Below the pieces are notes generated by a model. That model was not told where the DNA came from, ran no database searches, and worked only from the letters and a program-made list of their open reading frames with translations. This document shows positions 7,254-12,272 of a DNA stretch of 12,272 nucleotides, in pieces (position 1 is the first letter of the stretch; each line of letters begins with the position of its first letter). Origin of the DNA: Oehlia diaphana (taxonomy: Eukaryota > Glomeromycota > Glomeromycetes > Glomerales > Glomeraceae); NCBI GenBank assembly GCA_003833135.1, contig QZLH01001312.1, positions 15,002 to 27,273 of the forward strand, in the 5' to 3' direction. Both the position numbers and the translations under genes were made by a program.

Positions 7254-7567
7254 ATGCCACCAACTTCAACAGTTACTGCTGCTTCGCGTGCACGAAAATT
7301 CCCTGAAGACTTTTTTGTGGATAATGGAAAACTTATGTGTCATTTTTGCGATCATAGTATTAATTTTCAAACAAAGAACACAATTACTACTCATATAGGT
7401 TCTAAAACACATCTTCGTAATATGATGTATTTTAATAACCAAAATAGCGGTAAATAAATGCAACTTTCTTACTACAATTAGTAAAATTATATCGGAATAA
7501 AATCGGAATTTTTGGCATTATCGTGATAAAAATTTATGATTTGATATTGGAATTTTCTCAGGTCTCT
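7105..7567. repeat. 20-bp perfect inverted repeat enclosing the zinc-finger ORF
   Basis: agagacctgagaaaattcca (7105-7124) is repeated exactly in reverse at 7548-7567. Adding the outer CAG gives ends cagagagacctgag and cagagacctgag, similar to hAT termini. The 8 bp outside each end (atgccgta and ctttaaat) do not match, so no target duplication supports a simple insertion. The enclosed 423 bp contain only the zinc-finger ORF. Confidence 0.8.
7254..7457 (+). CDS. Small C2H2 zinc-finger protein, hAT-transposase/CGGBP1-like
   Basis: A 67-codon ORF with ATG in the favourable context caaaATGcc. Residues 12-27 (RARKFPEDFFVDNGKL) precede a finger C29-x2-C32-x14-H47-x5-H53 (MCHFCD ... THIGSKTHLRN). 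The order of a basic entry, an aromatic pair, NGKL.C..C and H....KTH resembles the DNA-binding finger at the front of some hAT transposases and of the hAT-derived CGG-repeat-binding protein family. That likeness is from memory. The catalytic transposase part is absent: after the stop (7455-7457) no related coding follows. It could be a full small gene, a first exon (a GGTAAAT donor-like site overlaps the end) or the cargo of the element defined by the 7105/7567 inverted repeat. The antisense ORF at 7266-7463 is its shadow. Confidence 0.65.
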   Translation: MPPTSTVTAASRARKFPEDFFVDNGKLMCHFCDHSINFQTKNTITTHIGSKTHLRNMMYFNNQNSGK

Positions 7568-7754
7568 GCTTTAAATTAAGTATAACTCGTGATGGTTGTG
7601 ATACGGCTTCTGCGGTTATGACCCTGGTAAAAAATCCTGATCACGTGGTTGTCAAACAACTGTTATGTCGATATTTTCTAGTTTTTTTGCCACGCTTTTT
7701 ATAATAAATGGAATTTTTGAAGGAAGTTGTAGGCGCTTGGAAGTGAAGGTAATT

Positions 7755-8264
7755 GAAAGAAATGAAAGAAAAATTATTGAAGCCTACTTCACGCAGGATT
7801 GCCTAGAATCTATATTTCTGCAAAGGACTTAGAATGACTATGATTGATCGTGGAGCCTTTAAACCATCCTCAGAGTACAATTGAAATTATTTTAATTATT
7901 TTTGTTTATAAAAATCATAGAAGAGAAACTAGAACTGGCAGACCGCTCATAATAATGACCAAAGAGATGTTCGTCATTTAAAATGATAAAAAAGTAAGCT
8001 TTCAGGAATTGCATGAGAATTTCGTCAATTCAACTTCAACAGACGTTTGTAAAAAAACTTTAATTACCATCATGAACAAAGGTTTCTATGGTCGTGCTGG
8101 TTTTAAACCCTTTGTTAGTGAGAAATAGGAAGAAAAGTCTCGCCTGGACCAAAGAACGAAAAGGATGGGTAAATGAATGGGAACATGTGATTTTGAGTGA
8201 CAAATCCAAGTTCGACTTTAGAGTTAATGGTAAAAGATTGAGTCTCACGAAGAATAAAATGTGA
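7755..8264 (+). pseudogene. Tc1/mariner transposase remnant
   Basis: Scattered frames on the plus strand keep Tc1/mariner order. A helix-turn-helix-like start RKIIEAYFTQDC (7767-7802) shifts frame into PRIYISAKDLE. The linker RRETRTGRP (from about 7925) has the GRP(R)-type basic motif. VSFQELHENFV, CKKTLI and KGFYGRAGFKPFVSEK follow. A frameshift near 8130 leads to WTKERKGWVNEWEHVILSDK (about 8139-8198), the block with the first catalytic aspartate, where the usual glutamate after SD is lysine. At least three stops (8 or more if all are counted) and two frameshifts make it dead. The DDE/D second half is not recognisable after 8264, although the AT-rich tract to about 8510 may be its decayed remainder. 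No TA-flanked termini were identified. Confidence 0.75.
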
Positions 8265-8587
8265 GTTGTTTAAAGTCACATGGTAAAATTAGAAAGTATA
8301 CCAGATACTAGGGAAAAGTGTTACGTGATCTGCGTGTCATATATTTATTTGCCATATTTCAGGGGTCATATAGGTATTGTTACATAAATCGTGATAAATA
8401 TTCAAAAAAAGGAAATAAAATTGTCGATTATGACAACAAATTCAATTGTCCTTCGCTAACGTTAAGGAATTACTTGTTACCATTTCTAAGGTTTCTATAA
8501 AAATGATTTAAGTCGATCCTTTGGATTGGATTTTTATTATTAAATTTCCAATGAAGGGAATAATAAAATTACAGTAACAAATCGCTG
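8265..8587 (+). other. Probable decayed tail of the Tc1 element, not resolvable
   Basis: A plus-strand frame open at 8318-8500 lacks any recognisable catalytic motif. A short word string in another frame (YFRGHIGIV near 8350) is only faintly like the GxG region that follows the first aspartate in Tc1 transposases. It has no other feature. Confidence 0.3.
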
Positions 8588-8760
8588 ATGTAACACGAAA
8601 ATCAACGCTATTCATATCCAATCTAAATCCAATCCAATCTCAAATCCAATCAATCAATTCCCAATCAAATAAAATGGTGTGGTAAAGTTTTACTTTTTAT
8701 ATGAAAGCACTGAGTGTATTTACAAATTCAATTGGATTGAATTTGAATTGGGTTGCCCTA
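8588..8760. mobile_element. TCCAAT-rich element fragment with hAT-like terminus
   Basis: Multiple aatccaatc words (about 8608-8665) are matched by inverted forms (attggattgaatttgaattg, 8731-8750). The stretch ends ggttgcccta (8751-8760), the same type of terminus as the hAT MITE at 6338-6736, whose left end reads tagggcaac. The opposite terminus and a target duplication could not be found, so this is probably one end of a truncated MITE. Confidence 0.4.
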
Positions 8761-9439
8761 ATTAGATGAGATTGAATTCAAATTCGCAAGTAAATTGGAT
8801 TTTAATGTAATAGGATTTTTTTTTTATTATATTTGTTTGATTTGCTTGAGGATTTCTTGGGCGCTTCCATATGATAAAATCAATACAAAAAATGAATAAT
8901 TATTTATATGATAGTGTATATTGTCGATCGTGGATATTTCTACATGAAGGAACAATTTCTTTTTCACGTTTTGTCTTGAATTTTGGAAATTTCAAGCTCC
9001 AATTATAAGAAAAATCATGAAAAAATTCTATTTAAAAGTCACAGTGAGATTTCGGCGAAATTTTAATACTTAAAATTATTAAATTAAAATACGATATCAA
9101 TTCACATAATCGTAAATAAAAAAAATTCAAATTCAAAACAAAGTATATTTTTATTACTATAATTTAGATTTTACATGCAATTATCTCAAAAAAAAGAAAA
9201 AATTTGAAATTTTTGATAAATACCGTATGATCCTATATAAAAGTATTATTACTAATAATTTACAAAATATTAAATATATATTTTTGCTTGATAACCTGAT
9301 CAAAAATATTAAAAAATATTTATTTACATTTTAAGAAGAGAAATTATTGAAACTAAACCCTATCCTAAGAGAGTATTTTTATTAACAAAAAAAATTGCAC
9401 TAATTCCGCTAAGAATCAAAAGTATGTTTAACTTAGTTG
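8761..9439. other. AT-rich intergenic DNA, nothing recognised
   Basis: Long A and T runs and scattered ATTCAAATT words occur on both strands. I see no ORF, RNA gene or clear element boundary. Confidence 0.5.
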
Positions 9440-9781
9440 TTACTGATAACCGATGAAAGGAAACTGGTCAGCTCCATAATATCCATTTATATTTTGCTGA
9501 TAATTATAGCCAAATGAATGACTGTTATTTAATATTTGCAATACTCTTTCTACTATTTGCTCTTCTATACTCGCATTATCACTATGAATATTTTTTGTAT
9601 TATTTTGCGATTTTGCATCATCTGGTGCTACTTCGCACTTATCGAGATGAGTTTGCATTCTTTGAGGAACAGCTCGTCGAAAATATTTTGGACAGTATTT
9701 ACATCGAACATGAGGATGTGGGTTTTTATGATTACCAATTATGTCAAAGTGTTCCCAAGCTGGTTTCTTTACTTTTGGCAT
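9440..9781 (-). CDS. BED-type zinc-finger protein (solo hAT N-terminal domain)
   Basis: A 113-codon ORF starting MPKVKKPAWEHFDIIG. It has the BED layout: the aromatic pair W9..F12, then C27-x2-C30-x14-H45-x3-C49 (VRCKYCPKYF ... RMQTHLDKC). BED fingers bind DNA and usually form the front of hAT transposases, which run to about 500-700 residues. Here the finger is followed only by an acidic, Asn- and Gln-rich tail (residues 50-113) with a short helix-like EEQIVERVLQILNN and then a stop, with no RNase H-like domain or hAT dimerisation region. The frame is clean and begins at a clear ATG, so it may be an expressed small gene (nuclear DNA-binding protein, possibly domesticated) or the first exon of a lost transposase. 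The plus-strand ORFs at 9514-9832 are its shadows. Confidence 0.75.
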   Translation of the reverse strand: MPKVKKPAWEHFDIIGNHKNPHPHVRCKYCPKYFRRAVPQRMQTHLDKCEVAPDDAKSQNNTKNIHSDNASIEEQIVERVLQILNNSHSFGYNYQQNINGYYGADQFPFIGYQ

Positions 9782-10008
9782 TTGGTAATAGTGCAGTACT
9801 TAAAAAAAAAGGTATTTTGTAAATATAGATAAAAAATTTTGGAAATTCTTTCTTTTTTTTTTTTTTGTTTTCGTTAATTGACAGAATTTGTCAATTTATG
9901 GATAAAAAATAATCAAAAAAGAAGTATTTATATAAACTTTACTTTTGATCAAAAAGGCGTCTGTTTGTATGATTTATGAATAAGATTGAACGCGATAAAA
10001 AAATGTTT

Positions 10009-10507
10009 TGGTTAATTTAACCGTTAATATTTACCGTTAAACACCAGTTAACGTCAATTAACCTTGATGACAAAACTTTAAAATCCAGATTTTTCATACG
10101 AATCAATTACTGCATCTATAATTAGTTAAATAAAAAAGTTAGAGACTTATTGTAGAAAATTAATTGTTCTTTTTTTTCGTAAATCCTATTGGTGATTGCA
10201 TCATGGCTTCCTTTAAACGTTTAGTATCAAATTATTTCTTGCGATATTTATTTATTTTACAGAATATAGATTAGCCAAAAATGGTTCTTTCCATCATTAT
10301 AATAATTGATATAAATAAAGTGCACGAAACAAATGTACGAAATAATTTGGCGTTTTTTTTTTTAAAAAAAAATTAACTGTTAAATTAACTGTAGATCGGC
10401 AAATTTACCGTCAAAATCGTTAAATTAACCGTTAAATTGCGTTAAATTAAGTTAAATTGACCGCAATTAAATCAAATGTTAACCGTCAATTAACTGTAAA
10501 TTAACCA
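10009..10507. mobile_element. Candidate MITE (~500 bp) with GTTAA-rich subterminal repeats
   Basis: The left boundary reads tggttaatttaaccgttaat and the right, on the opposite strand, tggttaatttacagttaatt. Both continue with accgttaa/cggttaac words. TTAACCGTTA and TTAACTG words crowd 10009-10070 and 10370-10507, while the middle (10080-10360) is ordinary AT-rich DNA. A weak flanking pair (gcgataaa about 9993, gcgattta about 10512) agrees at 6 of 8 positions and lies a few bases outside these boundaries. There is no ORF. It is organised like the hAT MITE at 6338-6736 but with a different repeat word. Confidence 0.5.
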
Positions 10508-11749
10508 TTGTGCGATTTAAAAAAAAAGATAAGACCGCTCAAACTTGTTTATTTGTTTAACGTACTATTTTTTTAAAATCTAAATTTTGATAATCACACA
10601 ACATATGCCCCTTTTAATTCCCGAATTTTTCCAAAAATTCCAAACTTTATTATTTTATATCGCCTAGTTTAGAAAAGCCTTAGAATACTGGAATTTAAAA
10701 TAAATAAAAAAAAAAAGATTCTTAGAACTTAAATTCTGTTTCTAACGCCATGAAAATTTACGTCAGAATCAATCATATATTGAAAGGTGTAAATAGGCTT
10801 AGTTATTTTAATACTGTTTTTGTAGATTTCTTCTCCATTATTGACAAAAATGTAAATAATAATGATTAATCAAATGAATTAAATGAAAAAACTATACTTT
10901 AGAATCTCTGTAAATCAATATTCAAAATTATTATTAAGCGCAGCCGTGAAAATCAATGATACTCCACAGTTCCCCGTGAAATAACTAATTCTCAAAAGAT
11001 AAATCTGGAGCACAAATTTTGAGCGGGCGGACGGACCGCGTAACTTTTTCATAAAAATAAATAGTTCCCTCGTTACACGCTGGATACACGAAAATGTCTA
11101 GATGATACGAATGAAGCTTTCTTGTTAGCCAAATTATAGTGTACACTAGTGGACTATTCTAACGAATAAACGTGAAATTGGAATGATTGGTACTTACACA
11201 TCTGACATCCCTAATTTAATGAATATCGATCTGTACGGTCCCAGCTAAACCGATTTAATATTCTTTCAAGTATCGACTAGCAACGTTTCTCACGCCATAA
11301 TACTTCGAAAAATACGGCTCCGAGATGACTTCTGACCCCACGCATGGCATTAGTGGAGCAACATAATTTTTTCATTGAGCAATTTGATATATGCTTCAAC
11401 AAGCTTTCTCACTATATAATATACTATATGGCAACGAAATAAGTTTCATGACATCACACTATTCTATTTCAAGTTCATTTACCATTTACAAGAACATGAA
11501 AAAGAAGTTGATAAGAAGAGAATTTGGTGAAACTTTTCAGGTAATATTATTATCTGAGTTTATAGTTTTTCACAGTAAAATTGCTTAAATTTATTTAACA
11601 AAATGTGTTTTATATAATATCATGAGAATAAATTTCTCTATAGACAAGTAGGAGACTCCATCACTTTCTCGTTCTTTGTGGATGTAGTGATGAACTACAT
11701 ACCAGAATGTCAATCCATCCATATGTCATTTTTATGGATTGGAATAGTG
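10508..11749. other. Gene-free stretch with a GC-richer block
   Basis: It is mostly AT-rich. A G+C burst at about 11024-11042 (gcgggcggacggaccgcg) and a more balanced block at 11050-11380 stand out. A 32-codon plus frame from ATG 11363 (MALVEQHNFFIEQFD) and a 65-codon frame at 11391-11588 are too short and without recognisable domains to call genes. Near 11703-11743 caatccat and atggattg form a small hairpin. Confidence 0.4.
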
Positions 11750-11790
11750 TTTCAACTCTTTTAAATCCAGATTCATTTTAACCTATAATA

Positions 11791-11965
11791 TATCCGGCTT
11801 CCTTTGTTTCCTTTGGATTATTCATGAAATGAAAGAACTGAGCCTTCGGTCTCGGATTTATTTATATCCAGTCCCTTCGTTGTATCCGGATTTATTATAT
11901 CCGATTCTTTATTTTATTCGAATTTAAATTCAAATCGAAGGAAACCCGAATTTAAATCTGAAGGT
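11791..11965. repeat. Cluster of ATCCGGATTTAT-type repeats
   Basis: Related words include tatccgg (11791), cggatttatttatatcc (11853-11869), tatccggatttattatatcc (11883-11902) and the 12-bp palindrome gaatttaaattc (11920-11931). Several are self-complementary. Inverted tttcctttgg/cgaaggaaac words bracket the cluster. This looks like an eroded inverted-repeat element whose ends are not clear. Confidence 0.4.
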
Positions 11966-12272
11966 CAAATATCGGTTCCAAACGGAAGAGTAGGATTGTT
12001 TAGTTAATGGAATTATAACAAAAAAAAATTAGAACGAGACCTCAAGTGTTTGAATATGCAGAGGATGGAGATTTAAACTAGGAAAACGGGAGTCCGTCGC
12101 TTAAACGCTAAATAGTGGTTACAAAATGTGTTGCTAAAAATAAAGCGTTACAAAAATGTGATACAAACATAAAAGGAAATAAGCAGGGGCTAAATTATAG
12201 TGACGTAGGTGGAAGGAAGGAAAAATGCATGGGTTAAACCGGTACTACAAATTTATCTAGTTCCGTACAATA
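11966..12272. other. Window end: no feature recognised
   Basis: The only structure seen is a near-identical pair gttacaaaatgtg (12118-12130) and gttacaaaaatgtg (12147-12160). Confidence 0.4.

Noticed and set aside
7449..7485. An intron beginning GGTAAAT at the end of the zinc-finger ORF and ending at CAATTAG
   Set aside because: It would be only about 35 bp, and no recognisable coding sequence follows.
7569..7576. An 8-bp target duplication for the inverted-repeat element at 7102-7568
   Set aside because: The flanks atgccgta and ctttaaat do not match.
9514..9832. Plus-strand ORFs overlapping the BED gene
   Set aside because: They are antisense shadows of a frame with a complete BED zinc-binding motif.
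11363..11588. Short plus-strand ORFs (MALVEQHN..., MLQQAFSL...)
   Set aside because: Overlapping frames, 32 and 65 codons, no domain or supporting signals.

Overview
The window looks like transposon-rich nuclear DNA of an arbuscular mycorrhizal fungus (Glomeromycotina, Rhizophagus-like). This rests on strong AT-richness, homopolymer-rich intergenic DNA, BED and C2H2 zinc-finger ORFs of the type carried by hAT elements, Tc1/mariner debris and many small inverted-repeat elements. It is an inference from sequence style and remembered families; no search was run. There is no rRNA, no convincing tRNA and no CRISPR array. Almost nothing here is an intact long gene.

Layout. (1) 103-3302, minus strand: a decayed family B DNA polymerase. 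It still shows exonuclease motifs I, II and III and polymerase motifs A, B and C in the right order. It is broken by at least three frameshifts and several in-frame stops, by a 272-bp foldback MITE (557-828) with a 10-bp target duplication, and by loss of its C-terminus at a palindromic repeat (37-60). (2) 3420-3746, plus strand: a divergent Cys/His-rich gene remnant facing away from the polymerase. (3) 3747-7253: no gene, but a patchwork of repeats. These include a GGACACTA inverted-repeat element, a ~94-bp duplication, a strong hairpin, a degenerate ~104-bp minisatellite, a 36-bp perfect palindrome, an 18-bp x3 tandem repeat and a 399-bp hAT-type MITE with an 8-bp target duplication. (4) 7254-7457, plus strand: a 67-residue zinc-finger ORF enclosed by a perfect 20-bp inverted repeat. 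(5) about 7755-8264, plus strand: a Tc1/mariner transposase remnant. (6) 8588-8760: a TCCAAT-rich element ending in a hAT-like terminus. (7) 9440-9781, minus strand: a 113-codon solo BED zinc-finger gene. (8) 10009-10507: a second, GTTAA-rich candidate MITE. (9) 10508-12272: AT-rich DNA with weak repeats and no supportable gene.

The genes do not form an operon or pathway. The most interesting part is the divergent pair of polymerase and Cys/His-rich remnant. It may be a piece of a multi-copy virus-derived or self-replicating element, now inactive here. The two zinc-finger ORFs look like transposase DNA-binding domains that have lost their catalytic part. One may be carried by a small inverted-repeat element, and the other may be a free-standing, possibly domesticated gene.
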